From NCBI GenBank assembly GCA_001770955.1, contig MESL01000035.1, positions 1-64,000 of the forward strand: a stretch of 64,000 bases of DNA, read 5' to 3'. Within the stretch, counting starts at the first letter, position 1, and every line of letters starts with the position of its first letter. The position numbers were made by a program, and so were the translations under genes. Origin of the DNA: Burkholderiales bacterium RIFCSPLOWO2_12_FULL_65_40 (GTDB taxonomy: Bacteria > Pseudomonadota > Gammaproteobacteria > Burkholderiales > Burkholderiaceae_C). Of this stretch, positions 16,019 to 25,222 are shown one piece after another. Below the pieces are notes generated by a model. The model had not been told where the DNA came from. It saw nothing but the letters and a program-made list of their open reading frames with translations, and searched no databases.

Positions 16019-17218
16019 ATGATCACCCTTCAAGACATCCAGGACGCCGCACTGCGCCTACAAGGCCAGGTGCTGGAGACCCCCTGTGTGGAATCCCGGA
16101 CGCTCTCGCAGATCGTGGGCGCGCAGGTGTTCCTCAAGTTCGAAAACCTGCAGTTCACCGCCTCGTTCAAGGAGCGCGGAGCCTGCAACAAGCTCACGCT
16201 GCTCACGCAGGAGGAGCGCGCGCACGGCGTGGTGGCCATGAGCGCGGGCAACCATGCCCAGGGCGTGGCCTACCACGCGCAGCGGCTGGGCCTGCGCGCC
16301 GTGATCGTGATGCCGCGCTTCACGCCCGGCGTGAAGGTGGAGCGCACGCACGGCTTTGGCGCCGAGGTGGTGCTGCACGGCGACACGCTGGAAGAAGCGC
16401 GCGCGCACGCCTACATGCTCTCCGACACGCAAGGCCTGACCTTCGTGCACCCCTACGACGACGAGGCCGTGGCTGCAGGCCAGGGCACGCTGGCGCTGGA
16501 GATGCTGCAGGCTGTGCCCGACCTGGACACGCTGGTCGTCTCGGTGGGCGGAGGCGGACTGATTGCGGGCGTGGCCACGGCCGCCAAGGCGCTCAAGCCG
16601 GGCATCGAGGTGGTGGGCGTGCAGACCACGCGCTTCCCGGCCATGGTGAACGCGGTGCAGGGCACGCACCACCCGCAGGGCACATCGACCATTGCCGAGG
16701 GCATTGCCGTGGGCTCGCCGGGCAAGATCACGCAGGAGGTGGTGGCACGCCTGGTGGACGACCTGCTGCTGGTGGACGAGGGCGACATCGAGCAGGCCGT
16801 GCTGATGCTGCTGGAGATCGAAAAAACGCTGGTGGAGGGCGCGGGCGCCGTGGGGCTGGCCGCGCTGCTGCGCTACCCCGAGCGTTTCAAGGGCCAGCGG
16901 GTGGGGCTGGTGCTGAGCGGCGGCAATATCGACCCGCTGCTGCTGGCGGCCATCATCGAGCGCGGCATGGTGCGCTCGGGGCGGCTGGCGCGCATCCGCG
17001 TGAGCGCGCGCGACGTGCCCGGTGCGCTGGCCCGCATCACCGCTGCGCTGGCGGAGGTGGGCGCCAATATTGAGGAAGTGCACCACCAGCGCGCCTTCAC
17101 CATGCTGGCGGCGCAGAACGTGGAGATCGAACTGGTGCTGCAGACACGCAGCCACGCGCATGTGGACGAAGTGATCGGACACCTGCACGCGGTGGGCATG
17201 ACGGCGGCCAAAATATAG
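16019..17218 (+). CDS. ilvA: Threonine dehydratase (ammonia-lyase) with ACT domain
   Basis: PLP enzyme that converts threonine to 2-oxobutanoate and ammonia, feeding isoleucine synthesis or threonine breakdown. It has 399 residues. The PLP lysine is Lys51 in TASFKERGACN, the phosphate-binding glycine loop is VSVGGGGLIAG, and an ACT domain follows at about 325-399 (RIRVSARDVPGALARITAAL). The single ACT domain and size fit the shorter TdcB/IlvA-type enzymes. Start is ATG 16019; ATG 16010 would add three residues and neither has a clear ribosome site. It is convergent with nothing nearby and followed by a small membrane protein gene. Confidence 0.88.
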   Translation: MITLQDIQDAALRLQGQVLETPCVESRTLSQIVGAQVFLKFENLQFTASFKERGACNKLTLLTQEERAHGVVAMSAGNHAQGVAYHAQRLGLRAVIVMPRFTPGVKVERTHGFGAEVVLHGDTLEEARAHAYMLSDTQGLTFVHPYDDEAVAAGQGTLALEMLQAVPDLDTLVVSVGGGGLIAGVATAAKALKPGIEVVGVQTTRFPAMVNAVQGTHHPQGTSTIAEGIAVGSPGKITQEVVARLVDDLLLVDEGDIEQAVLMLLEIEKTLVEGAGAVGLAALLRYPERFKGQRVGLVLSGGNIDPLLLAAIIERGMVRSGRLARIRVSARDVPGALARITAALAEVGANIEEVHHQRAFTMLAAQNVEIELVLQTRSHAHVDEVIGHLHAVGMTAAKI

Positions 17219-17298
17219 GGGCGCAGGGCGCACGCCAGCACGTTATGGCCCCAGCCGCTAGAATTTTGGTCAAACCGCCCTTTTCGGAGACCTGAACC

Positions 17299-17445
17299 AT
17301 GTCGCAATCCAGCACCCACCACACCCCGGCCACGCCGTCTGACGACCCTGTGGAAGCCGTCGTGCCTTACATGCCCGTGGTGTTGCCCGTGGTGGGCGGC
17401 ATCATCATCTTTCTGCTGGCCATGATCGCCGTCACCATGGCCTGA
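17299..17445 (+). CDS. Small single-span membrane protein (48 aa)
   Basis: ATG 17299 opens a 48-residue protein: a polar Ser/Thr/Pro/Asp N-terminus (about 20 residues) and one strong transmembrane helix ([20 protein letters not shown]). It is preceded by GGAGACC and followed 45 bases later by a good intrinsic terminator, which supports a real short transcript. The protein is of a type often seen in Comamonadaceae genomes, but I know no function. Confidence 0.62.
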   Translation: MSQSSTHHTPATPSDDPVEAVVPYMPVVLPVVGGIIIFLLAMIAVTMA

Positions 17446-17490
17446 TCGGGTTCTGGCGCCTGGTCACAGGCACAATCAGCAGCCCCGGAC

Positions 17491-17519
17491 AGCCCCGCCT
17501 GCCGGGGCTTTTTCTTTTT
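17491..17519 (+). terminator. Intrinsic terminator after the 48-aa gene
   Basis: Seven-base-pair stem AGCCCCG/CGGGGCT with a five-base loop, followed by TTTTTCTTTTT. It ends 18 bases before the queC start codon, so queC needs its own promoter or reads through. Confidence 0.85.
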
Positions 17520-17537
17520 CTGCCCTTGGAGGTCTGT

Positions 17538-18248
17538 ATGCGCAGCGGCCACGCCCTTGTTCTCTTTTCCGGTGGCCAGGATTCCACCACCTGCCTGGCC
17601 TGGGCGCTGCAGCACTTCGCGCATGTGGAGACCATCGGTTTCGACTATGGTCAGCGACACCATGTGGAACTGCAGGCGCGCCAGGAGGTGCTGGCCGCCC
17701 TGCGCGCAGGCTTTCCCCCATGGCAGGGGCGCCTGGGTGAAGACCACATGGTCGATCTGTCCGTGCTGGGCCAGATCAGCGACACGGCTCTGACGCGCGA
17801 GACCGCCATCGAAATGGACGCCGCTGGCCTGCCCAACACCTTCGTGCCGGGGCGCAACCTGCTGTTCTTCCAGCTGGCCGCAGCGGTGGGCTACCGGCGC
17901 GGGCTGCATACGCTGGTGGGCGGCATGTGCGAGACCGACTTTTCGGGCTATCCCGACTGCCGCGACGACACGCTCAAGGCGCTGCAGGTGGCGGTGTCGC
18001 TGGGCATGGGGCGGCGCTTCACCATCGAGACGCCGCTGATGTGGCTGGACAAGGCGCAGACCTGGGAGATGGCGCGCACGCTGGGCGGCGCGCCGCTGGT
18101 GGACGCCATCATCAGCCTGTCGCATACCTGCTATCTCGGCGAGCGCGGCGCGCTCCACGCCTGGGGCCACGGCTGCGGCCATTGCCCGGCCTGCGCGCTG
18201 CGGCGCAGCGGTTTTGATCGGTGGCAAAACATGCAACGCATAACGTGA
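17538..18248 (+). CDS. queC: 7-cyano-7-deazaguanine synthase
   Basis: QueC makes preQ0 from carboxy-deazaguanine, ammonia and ATP in queuosine synthesis. The 236-residue protein has the PP-loop SGGQDSTTC near its N-terminus, the PGRNLLFF motif, and a C-terminal zinc site with closely spaced cysteines ([11 protein letters not shown]). Start ATG 17538 is chosen because the GGAGG ribosome site lies inside the longer upstream frame. No other queuosine gene is adjacent. The terminator just upstream separates it from the 48-aa gene. Confidence 0.93.
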   Translation: MRSGHALVLFSGGQDSTTCLAWALQHFAHVETIGFDYGQRHHVELQARQEVLAALRAGFPPWQGRLGEDHMVDLSVLGQISDTALTRETAIEMDAAGLPNTFVPGRNLLFFQLAAAVGYRRGLHTLVGGMCETDFSGYPDCRDDTLKALQVAVSLGMGRRFTIETPLMWLDKAQTWEMARTLGGAPLVDAIISLSHTCYLGERGALHAWGHGCGHCPACALRRSGFDRWQNMQRIT

Positions 18249-18473
18249 TGCTTTTTTTGCATGAATCTTGCCTCTGTCTGACAGACAAGCGGGCGGCAGA
18301 TTCATAAAATCGTCATCCCAGCCGACCCGCGGATTCCGTGGCCTAGCCTCCATCCCGTGGTGGCGCCCCCATGCACCCGCCCGCCGACTGAGCACACAAG
18401 CCGTTTTTTCAAAGGCAGCGCTCAGCATCCGCACCAGCGCAGGCCTCGCAGTGACATTGTTCGCCCGCTTCCT

Positions 18474-18492
18474 TTGAAAAAACGTTTTTCAA
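18474..18492. promoter_or_regulatory. Perfect palindrome in the pckG leader
   Basis: TTGAAAAAACGTTTTTCAA is an 8-3-8 palindrome four bases before the AAGGAAG ribosome site of pckG. The inner AAAAACGTTTTT is also a perfect even palindrome centred on CG, the shape of many LacI-type operators. The 260-base gap before pckG also holds TCTGTC-T-GACAGA at 18273-18285. Confidence 0.5.
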
Positions 18493-18508
18493 CTTAAGGA
18501 AGCTCCCG

Positions 18509-20380
18509 ATGAACGCACCCGCCATGCAGGGCCTGAACCTCAGTGCCCCCGCTTACGTCAAGAACGCCCGCCTGCTGGCCTGGGTGGCCGATATGGCCGC
18601 CCTGTGCAAACCCGACAGCATCGTCTGGTGCGACGGCTCGAAGGAAGAATACGACCGCCTGTGCGAGCAGCTCGTTCAGGCCGGCACCTTCAAGAAACTC
18701 AACCCCGCCAAGCGCCCTGGCAGCTTCCTGGCCTGCTCCGACCCGTCGGACGTGGCCCGCGTGGAAGACCGCACCTACATCTGCTCGGCCGCCAAGGAAG
18801 ACGCCGGCCCGACCAACAACTGGATGGAGCCGGCCCAGATGCGCGCCACGCTGCAGCCACTGTTTGATGGCTGCATGCGCGGCCGCACCATGTATGTGGT
18901 GCCGTTTTCCATGGGCCCGCTGGGCAGCCACATTGCCCACATCGGCGTGGAGCTAACCGACAGCGCCTACGTGGCCGTGAACCAGCGCCTGATGACCCGC
19001 ATGGGCAAGGCCGTGTACGACGTGCTCGGCGTGGACGGCGAGTTCGTGCCCTGCATGCACACCGTGGGCGCCCCGCTGGCCGCAGGCGAAAAGGACCAGA
19101 CCTCCTGGCCCTGCAACCCCACCACAAAGTACATCGTGCACTACCCCGAAACGCGCGAGATCTGGTCGTACGGCTCGGGCTACGGCGGCAACGCCCTGCT
19201 GGGCAAGAAGTGCCTGGCCCTGCGCATCGCCTCCACCATGGGCCGCGACCAGGGCTGGCTGGCCGAGCACATGCTAATCCTGGGCGTGACCAACCCCCAG
19301 GGCAAGAAGTACCACGTCGCCGCCGCCTTCCCCAGCGCCTGCGGCAAGACCAACTTCTCGATGCTGGTGCCTCCGGAGGGTTTCGAGGGCTGGAAGGTCA
19401 CGACCATCGGCGACGACATCGCCTGGATCAAGCCCCATGCCGACGGCAAGATGTACGCCATCAACCCTGAGGCCGGTTATTTCGGCGTGGCCCCCGGCAC
19501 GAACACGCTGACCAACCCCAACTGCATGGCCAGCCTGAACAAGGACGTGATCTTCACCAACGTGGCCCTGACGGACGACGGCGACGTGTGGTGGGAAGGC
19601 ATGGAGAAGGACCAGGGCAAGATGCCCGACCACCTGATCGACTGGCAGGGCAAGGACTGGACGCCCCAGATCGCCAAGGAAACCGGTGCCAAGGCCGCCC
19701 ACCCCAACGCCCGCTTCACCGTGGCCGCCACCAACAACCCGGCGCTCGACGCCCAGTGGGACGACGCCAACGGCGTGGCCATCGACGCCTTCATCTTCGG
19801 CGGCCGCCGCTCCACCACCGTGCCGCTGGTGACCGAGGCCCGCACCTGGATGGAGGGCGTGTACATGGCCGCCACCATGGGCAGCGAGACCACCGCCGCC
19901 GCCTTCGGCGCGCAGGGCGTGGTGCGCCGCGACCCGTTCGCCATGCTGCCGTTCTGCGGCTACAACATGAGCGACTACTTCCAGCACTGGCTCGACATGG
20001 AGCACAAGCTCGAAGAATCCGGCCACCAGCTCCCCAAAATCTTCTGCGTGAACTGGTTCCGCAAGGGCGACGACGGCAAGTTTGTCTGGCCCGGCTACGG
20101 CGACAACATGCGCGTGCTCAAGTGGATGATCGACCGCATCGAAGGTCAGGCGATGGGCCAGGAAACCATGATCGGTATCGCGCCGCAGTATTCCGAACTC
20201 AACTGGACCGGCCTGAGCTTCACCCCCGAGCAGTTCAAGACCGTGACCAGCATCGACAAGGCGGCCTGGGAAGAAGAGTTCAAGTCGCACGACGCCCATT
20301 TCGAACTGCTGTCCTACCACATGCCCCAGGAACTGATCGACACCAAGGCCGCGCTGGAGCAGCGCCTGGCGGCCCTGTAA
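18509..20380 (+). CDS. pckG: Phosphoenolpyruvate carboxykinase (GTP)
   Basis: Catalyses GTP-dependent conversion of oxaloacetate to phosphoenolpyruvate and CO2, the entry step of gluconeogenesis. The 623-residue length and N-terminus fit the GTP class, not the ATP class. The P-loop-like kinase motif is [13 protein letters not shown] (near 275), with the catalytic hyper-reactive cysteine inside it. [12 protein letters not shown] and [10 protein letters not shown] are further conserved blocks. ATG 18509 follows AAGGAAG. It is monocistronic, bounded by an AT-rich palindrome upstream and a strong terminator downstream. A dedicated regulator may act on the palindrome. Confidence 0.97.
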   Translation: MNAPAMQGLNLSAPAYVKNARLLAWVADMAALCKPDSIVWCDGSKEEYDRLCEQLVQAGTFKKLNPAKRPGSFLACSDPSDVARVEDRTYICSAAKEDAGPTNNWMEPAQMRATLQPLFDGCMRGRTMYVVPFSMGPLGSHIAHIGVELTDSAYVAVNQRLMTRMGKAVYDVLGVDGEFVPCMHTVGAPLAAGEKDQTSWPCNPTTKYIVHYPETREIWSYGSGYGGNALLGKKCLALRIASTMGRDQGWLAEHMLILGVTNPQGKKYHVAAAFPSACGKTNFSMLVPPEGFEGWKVTTIGDDIAWIKPHADGKMYAINPEAGYFGVAPGTNTLTNPNCMASLNKDVIFTNVALTDDGDVWWEGMEKDQGKMPDHLIDWQGKDWTPQIAKETGAKAAHPNARFTVAATNNPALDAQWDDANGVAIDAFIFGGRRSTTVPLVTEARTWMEGVYMAATMGSETTAAAFGAQGVVRRDPFAMLPFCGYNMSDYFQHWLDMEHKLEESGHQLPKIFCVNWFRKGDDGKFVWPGYGDNMRVLKWMIDRIEGQAMGQETMIGIAPQYSELNWTGLSFTPEQFKTVTSIDKAAWEEEFKSHDAHFELLSYHMPQELIDTKAALEQRLAAL

Positions 20381-20419
20381 GCCGCCCGAGGGCACGCACC
20401 GCGTGCTCCTGGCCACCGA

Positions 20420-20452
20420 AGCCGCCCGGCGCCCGAGCCCGGCGGCTTTTTT
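20420..20452 (+). terminator. Intrinsic terminator of pckG
   Basis: Stem AGCCGCC/GGCGGCT with additional inner G-C pairs, followed by TTTTTT. It ends two bases before the left arm of the 17-bp inverted repeat. Confidence 0.85.
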
Positions 20453-20454
20453 AC

Positions 20455-20688
20455 CCTAAAAACGGCAGTTGGATGCGCCCGCCGGTGCCGTGATCGGGGC
20501 GCCAGGCAAGACGCGACGACGCTGCGGGCTCCTGCCCGCAAGGAGGAGCAACGCCGCATGGCGCCCCGAGCGCGGTGCTGGCGGGTGCATAGCGCTCTCA
20601 CCCATCGGGTGAACGCCATCGGAGCCATCAAACCTCGATTTCATGAGGCTTGGCAAGGGATACAAAGCGGTCAACTGCCGTTTTTAGG
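20455..20688. repeat. 234-bp segment bounded by perfect 17-bp inverted repeats
   Basis: CCTAAAAACGGCAGTTG at 20455-20471 is repeated exactly in inverse at 20672-20688. The 200 bases between contain short stems such as CGGGCTCCTGCCCG and CTCACCCATCGGGTGA, but no convincing gene. It looks like a miniature inverted-repeat element or a large structured RNA. Bases 20689-20861, up to the next gene, show nothing else. Confidence 0.6.
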
Positions 20689-20861
20689 TTTACGGTCGGT
20701 GCAGCGCCCACCCCCACAAGCGGTAGGCCCATGGCAGGCGCGGCAGGGTGACGCGGTACGATCCTGGGGTTTGCGTGCCCACCCCGTGTGCCCTTTGGGC
20801 GCCACGCCGGCACGATCCGTTTCACCCGCCCCGCCCCTTGCCCATGCCTTCCGCGCTCCCC

Positions 20862-21863
20862 ATGAACACCTCACTGGCACTCGCTCTGACCACGGCCGCT
20901 TCCCTGCTGCTGGCACCCGCCGCCCTGGCCGCCAGCCCCGACAAGGGCCAGGCCCACTTCATCCTGATGAAATCGCGCGACGAGCCGTTCGTGGGCGTGA
21001 CCCTGCGGGGCGCGTGCAAGTCGGATGACGGGGCGTTTTTCGGCGGCAAGAAGGTGGAAACCCAGTGGTCGTGCACCACCAACGCCGACGGCGTGTGCAC
21101 GGCCGAAATCGCCCTGCTGCCCAAGGCAGACTCCGACAAGACCAACGCCTGCAAGGGCACGATGGCCACCGAGATCACCGAACCGGGCGCACCGGCCGTC
21201 AAGAGCAGCTACTTCACCTTCTTCGCCAACGGCGAGCCGCACAACTACAACCTGCTCCAGAAAATGGGCTCGTGGAAGCATGGCGACTACCACTTCAAGT
21301 CGCTGGAGAGCCGGGAATCGTTCGATGCCATTGCCGCGCGGCACGCACCGGGCTTCTACAAAGGCCGGATCGCCATCGAAGACACCCCTGCCTCTGCCGC
21401 CGTGACCCTGAGCACTGCAGCGGCCCACGTACCCGAGAGCAAGAGCTATCCCAGCACGGAACACCTCCGGGCGAGCATCGACCGCCAGTCGCTCAAGCCC
21501 ACGGTGCAGATCGTGGTGAAGGAAACCTACATCGACTTCAGCTACCGCAACCCGACCAGCGCCAAGTTTGTTTCTGCCGCAGGCCCCCGGAGCGTCGAAG
21601 TCACCCGCCTGGACCAGAACGTGATCTGCAATCTGCGCGACCTGCTGGAGCGCAAGTGCACCCACCAGGAAACCGTGGCCTTCCACATCGACATGGACAC
21701 GCTGCGCCAGGCGGCTGCCGCCTACAAGCCCGGCGAGCGCCGGGTATGGGCCTTCCAGATCACCGCCCAGTCCGGGCATACACGCGACCTGACACTGAGC
21801 CATGCCGAGTTTCTGGCCATGGCCGAAGCCATTGACGCTTTCGTCGCCAAGGGCAAAAAGTAG
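20862..21863 (+). CDS. Exported protein of unknown function
   Basis: A 333-residue protein with a clear signal peptide ending near ALAASP. The mature N-terminal part includes cysteines (GACKSDDG, WSCTTNADGVC, TNACKGTM) that probably pair as disulphides, and may be a surface beta-domain. The second half is helix/strand mixed, with VVKETYIDFSYRNPTSAKF and a further cysteine pair near CNLRDLLERKC. It is followed 58 bases later by a phosphoesterase gene, but a functional link is not evident. ATG 20844 is an alternative start; neither has a good ribosome site. The family was not recognised. Confidence 0.7.
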   Translation: MNTSLALALTTAASLLLAPAALAASPDKGQAHFILMKSRDEPFVGVTLRGACKSDDGAFFGGKKVETQWSCTTNADGVCTAEIALLPKADSDKTNACKGTMATEITEPGAPAVKSSYFTFFANGEPHNYNLLQKMGSWKHGDYHFKSLESRESFDAIAARHAPGFYKGRIAIEDTPASAAVTLSTAAAHVPESKSYPSTEHLRASIDRQSLKPTVQIVVKETYIDFSYRNPTSAKFVSAAGPRSVEVTRLDQNVICNLRDLLERKCTHQETVAFHIDMDTLRQAAAAYKPGERRVWAFQITAQSGHTRDLTLSHAEFLAMAEAIDAFVAKGKK

Positions 21864-21921
21864 GCGCTGTCGCTTTGCGACGGCCGACGCAGCCCCGCTT
21901 TGAACCTGGACGGGCGCCCCC

Positions 21922-22767
21922 ATGAAGATCCAGTTGCTGTCCGACCTGCACCTGGAGGTGCACCCCCAGTTCGTGCCCGAGCCCGCGCCGGATGCGGACC
22001 TGCTGGTGCTGGCGGGTGATATCGGGTCGTACCAGAACGATGCGCAGGTCGCGGGTGACAACTTTGGCCTGGAGCGTTTCTCGCCCCTGCCGCAATGGGG
22101 CGGCTGGCCGACCCCGGTGGTTTTCGTGCCCGGCAACCACGAGTACGACATGCAGGACTTCGACGCCGCCCACGACCGTCTGCGGCGCACCTGCGACCGG
22201 CTCGGGCTGCTCTGGCTGGAACGCGAGACGCTGGTGCTGGGCGGGGTGCGCTTCGTGGGGACGACGCTGTGGAGCGACTTTGACGCCCTCGCCGATCACG
22301 AGCAGTGCACCGACCTCACGCGCCGGCTGCGCCTGCGGCAGAAGGCCTTTCGCGCTGCCAATTTCTACCTCGCGAAGACCGGCACCTCGCGCGCGGGCAC
22401 TCCGTGGCTGGCCGAGCCCATGCGCGAGCAGGCGCTGGCCTGCATGGCCTGGCTGGAGGATGCGCTGGCCCGGCCTTTCGATGGCGCCACGGTCGCCATC
22501 ACCCACTTCGCGCCCAGCCTGCGCAGCGCCGATCCGCGCTACGGCCTGGCGCCCGGCACGGCGGGCTTTTGCAACGCCCTGGACCATCTGCTGCCGCGCG
22601 CCACGCTGTGGCTGCACGGACACCTGCATGCACCGAGCGATTACACCGTGCAGGGCCAGCAGGCCGACGGCACGCCCTGGCAATGCCGCGTGGTGGCCAA
22701 TCCGCTGGGCTATGCCCGCAAGAACGAGCAGGCATTTTTCCGCCCGCAATGCTGCATCACCTTATGA
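21922..22767 (+). CDS. Calcineurin-like metallophosphoesterase
   Basis: A 281-residue cytoplasmic phosphoesterase. All metal-binding blocks are present in order: SDLHLE (Asp-x-His), LAGDIG, PGNHEYD, ITHFAP and HGHLH. The substrate cannot be told; this branch is close to generic YfcE/ICC-type phosphodiesterases. It reads in the same direction as the preceding exported-protein gene. The next 238 bases hold a large inverted-repeat element rather than a terminator. Confidence 0.85.
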   Translation: MKIQLLSDLHLEVHPQFVPEPAPDADLLVLAGDIGSYQNDAQVAGDNFGLERFSPLPQWGGWPTPVVFVPGNHEYDMQDFDAAHDRLRRTCDRLGLLWLERETLVLGGVRFVGTTLWSDFDALADHEQCTDLTRRLRLRQKAFRAANFYLAKTGTSRAGTPWLAEPMREQALACMAWLEDALARPFDGATVAITHFAPSLRSADPRYGLAPGTAGFCNALDHLLPRATLWLHGHLHAPSDYTVQGQQADGTPWQCRVVANPLGYARKNEQAFFRPQCCITL

Positions 22768-22783
22768 TGCAGGCAGGTCTGGC

Positions 22784-22971
22784 GGGTTCAACCCAGATTT
22801 CCCATGAGGCGCACCTTCGGTGCTGCTTGGGCGTCAGCGGTGCATTTGCGGTCATTTCGGCCCCTCTTCGTTGCCCATAGCACCGGCTATGGGCTCCTCA
22901 GTCGGGTCTAAACTGCCTCGCAACTGCCCTCGCTGCCATCCCAAGCCCTCATGGGAAATCTGGGTTCACCC
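22784..22971. repeat. MITE-like element with 20-bp terminal inverted repeats
   Basis: AACCCAGATTTCCCATGAGG at 22790-22809 recurs exactly inverted at 22947-22966; allowing one gap, the arms extend to GGGT/ACCC at the outer ends. Inside is a perfect hairpin GCCCATAGCaccgGCTATGGGC (22873-22894) and a smaller GCACC-ttc-GGTGC. There is no gene inside. The element ends 34 bases before uspA, so it would sit in its promoter or leader. Confidence 0.65.
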
Positions 22972-23005
22972 GACCGGTTGTTTTTGTTCTCACCCGGAGA
23001 ATTGC

Positions 23006-23428
23006 ATGAATATCCTGCTTGCTGTCGATGGCAGCGCCTACACCAAAAAAATGCTGGCTTATCTTGCAACGCATGACGAATTGCTGGGTGCCTCCCACGA
23101 CTACAGCGTGATCACGGTGCAGGCCGCGCTGCCGCCGCGCGCGCGCGCCGCGCTGGGCAAGGACGCAGTGAACCAGTACTACGCCGACGAGGCCGACAAG
23201 GTACTCAACCCGGTCGTCAAGTTCCTCGAGCGCCATGGCGTGACCCCCAAGCGCATCGTCAAGGTGGGCCCGGCAGGCGAGACCATCGGCAAGGTGGCCG
23301 ATGCAGGCAAATTCCAGCTGCTGGTGATGGGCTCGCATGGCCACGGCGCCCTGGCCACGCTGGTCATGGGCTCGGTCACCACGCAGGTGCTGGCCCACAG
23401 CAAGGTGCCGGTGCTCATCGTGCGCTGA
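23006..23428 (+). CDS. uspA: Universal stress protein
   Basis: A 140-residue UspA-fold protein that binds ATP and is usually made in stationary phase, starvation or low oxygen. The nucleotide motif GSHGHGALATLVMGSVT (G-2X-G-9X-G-S/T) is intact. ATG 23006 follows CCGGAGA. The N-terminal MNILLAVDGS is typical. It is followed by a strong terminator and preceded by the MITE-like element, so it is monocistronic and any regulatory signal must lie in or beside that element. Confidence 0.92.
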   Translation: MNILLAVDGSAYTKKMLAYLATHDELLGASHDYSVITVQAALPPRARAALGKDAVNQYYADEADKVLNPVVKFLERHGVTPKRIVKVGPAGETIGKVADAGKFQLLVMGSHGHGALATLVMGSVTTQVLAHSKVPVLIVR

Positions 23429-23448
23429 CCGGCTGCGCACCCCTCGCG

Positions 23449-23475
23449 AGCCCCAGCCATGGCCGGGGCTTTTTT
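23449..23475 (+). terminator. Intrinsic terminator after uspA
   Basis: AGCCCC-a-GCC / GGC-CGGGGCT hairpin followed by TTTTTT, 20 bases after the uspA stop. It may also face the end of the convergent TetR gene. Confidence 0.85.
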
Positions 23476-23489
23476 CATGGTGCGAAGGC

Positions 23490-24113
23490 TCAGCGCGCCG
23501 CCAACCCGTCAAAGCAGGTGCGCAGCACCAGTTCGACGATTTCGGCGTCCGCATACTGCCCGCCTTCCTTGAGGAAGCTGACCACCGGGTCGCAGGCCCG
23601 GGCGTACAGGGTGTAGAGCACCACCAGCGGCGGCAATGTCGGATTGATGCGGCCCTGGGCCTGGGCCTCGGTGATCCAGTGACCGATCTGGTCGCTCACG
23701 GTGATCAGTCCGTCAAGGTACTGCTTGTTGGCCATGAGCACGGCGCGCAGCGACGAGTTGCGGCTGGGCAGCAGCGGCATTTCGTCGCTGATCAGGCGTT
23801 CGAGCGACCAGCGCACCAGCGCACGCAGTTTGTCCACCGGCTCCATGGTGTCTGGCAGGCTTTGCAGGTAGGCCTGCACGCGCTCCAGAATCTGCACCAT
23901 GGCGGTACAGCACAGTTCTTCCTTGCTGGCGAAATGCTTGTAGAGGCTGGCCTTGGCAATGCCGACATCGTTGGCCACGTCGTCCATGGTCATGGCGTCG
24001 AAGGCCTTCTCTCCCAGCAGCCGGCAGGTGCTTTGCAGGATCGCGTTCTCACGCGCCTGGTGCATCTGCTCCTTGAAAGAAATTTTGGGGTGCGGGGTCT
24101 GCATAGCTGCCAT
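23490..24113 (-). CDS. TetR-family transcriptional regulator
   Basis: A 207-residue repressor-type protein. The N-terminal helix-turn-helix shows the TetR signature TMDDVANDVGIAKASLYKHF followed by ASKEEL. The C-terminal ligand domain (about 75-207) is helical and not diagnostic. It has no divergent target gene: upstream, after 88 bases, lies the end of the argP-like gene, so its regulon is elsewhere. Start is ATG 24113; ATG 24104 is a near alternative. Its product and the uspA transcript converge on the terminator at 23449-23475. Confidence 0.88.
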   Translation of the reverse strand: MAAMQTPHPKISFKEQMHQARENAILQSTCRLLGEKAFDAMTMDDVANDVGIAKASLYKHFASKEELCCTAMVQILERVQAYLQSLPDTMEPVDKLRALVRWSLERLISDEMPLLPSRNSSLRAVLMANKQYLDGLITVSDQIGHWITEAQAQGRINPTLPPLVVLYTLYARACDPVVSFLKEGGQYADAEIVELVLRTCFDGLAAR

Positions 24114-24201
24114 CTTATGCACTACAGTTGAAAAATAAATGACCGAGTTGTTTCGCAACCACGGCGTTCATTTTCCGACGAATCACTGATCCGGTGCAAC
24201 A

Positions 24202-25113
24202 TCAGGCTTCGAGCGTTCTCCCGGCGGCCTCGGTCAAGGCCTGCGTCAGGGTATCGAGCACCTCGGATTCGAGGTTCCAGCAGTGCCAGTACAGCTGGAT
24301 GGGCAGCACCCGTCCGGGCGCCATGTCCACCAGCGAGCCATCGGCCAGCCCGGCACGCACCAGCAGTTCGGGCAGCACGCCCACGGCCCAGCCGGCCTTC
24401 ACGGCATGCAACTGGCCCTCGGAACTGGGCACGAACAGGTGGTTGAGGGCCACGCGCTTGAGGCCGAAGGCCCGCGCCACGAATTCGGCCGCCATGTCGT
24501 CCTTGCGGTTGAACGACAGGTACGACGCCTCGCGGAAATTGTGTGCCGTCAGCCCGCCGGGCAGGTACTTTTCGGCATAGGCGACCGAGGCCACGGCCAC
24601 ATAGTGCATGGCACCCAGCGGCACCATCTTGCAGCCGCGCAGCGCCTGCTTGAGGGTGGTCACGCAGCCCAGCACCTGGCCCGAACGCAGCCATTCCTGG
24701 GTGAAATCCTGGTCATCGACAATGATCTCCAGCGGCAGGCGCTGGCGCACCAGGTCGTGCAGCGCATTGAGCGCCCAGGTGGCGATGCTGTCGGCATTGA
24801 TGGCGATGGAGATGCGCTCCTCCTCGCGACCGCCGCCATGCGCGCTGGGCGCCAGCTCCTGCAGGTCGCGCTCGAGGTCGGCGCGCAGCAGGCGCAGCTG
24901 CTTGGTGTGCTTGAGCAGCAACTGCCCCGCCGAGGTGGGACGCAGCGGCCGGCTGCGCACGATGAGCACCGAGCCCACCTGGGCTTCGAGCGCCCGCAGG
25001 CGCTGCGACACCGCCGATTGCGTGACATTGAGCCGCTGGGCAGCGCGCTCGAAGCCGCCCTCTTCAACGATGGCAGCAAGGCATTCCAGGGCGGCAGGAT
25101 CGTAGGTGCTCAT
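24202..25113 (-). CDS. argP: LysR-type regulator of the ArgP/LysG family
   Basis: A 303-residue LysR regulator. The N-terminal winged HTH reads GGFERAAQRLNVTQSAVSQR. The effector domain begins with SIAINADSIATW, a stretch characteristic of ArgP (IciA) and LysG, which sense arginine or lysine and control amino-acid exporters or catabolic genes. It is divergent from dadA with 109 bases between, so dadA is the likely target here rather than an exporter. That would couple basic amino-acid sensing to D-amino-acid oxidation; this part is inference. Confidence 0.85.
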   Translation of the reverse strand: MSTYDPAALECLAAIVEEGGFERAAQRLNVTQSAVSQRLRALEAQVGSVLIVRSRPLRPTSAGQLLLKHTKQLRLLRADLERDLQELAPSAHGGGREEERISIAINADSIATWALNALHDLVRQRLPLEIIVDDQDFTQEWLRSGQVLGCVTTLKQALRGCKMVPLGAMHYVAVASVAYAEKYLPGGLTAHNFREASYLSFNRKDDMAAEFVARAFGLKRVALNHLFVPSSEGQLHAVKAGWAVGVLPELLVRAGLADGSLVDMAPGRVLPIQLYWHCWNLESEVLDTLTQALTEAAGRTLEA

Positions 25114-25222
25114 GGTGACAACCGGCGTCGAACCGGTCCGAAAATATTAGCGTCGCTGATGTTTTTCGACGAAGTTTAATTTCGCTTTTAGTTGCTGGCA
25201 ATGTCGCGCACACTGCGCAGCC

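Noticed and set aside
20381-20861. Gene inside the 234-bp inverted-repeat unit
   Set aside because: Open frames are short, Arg/Pro-rich and lack ribosome sites.
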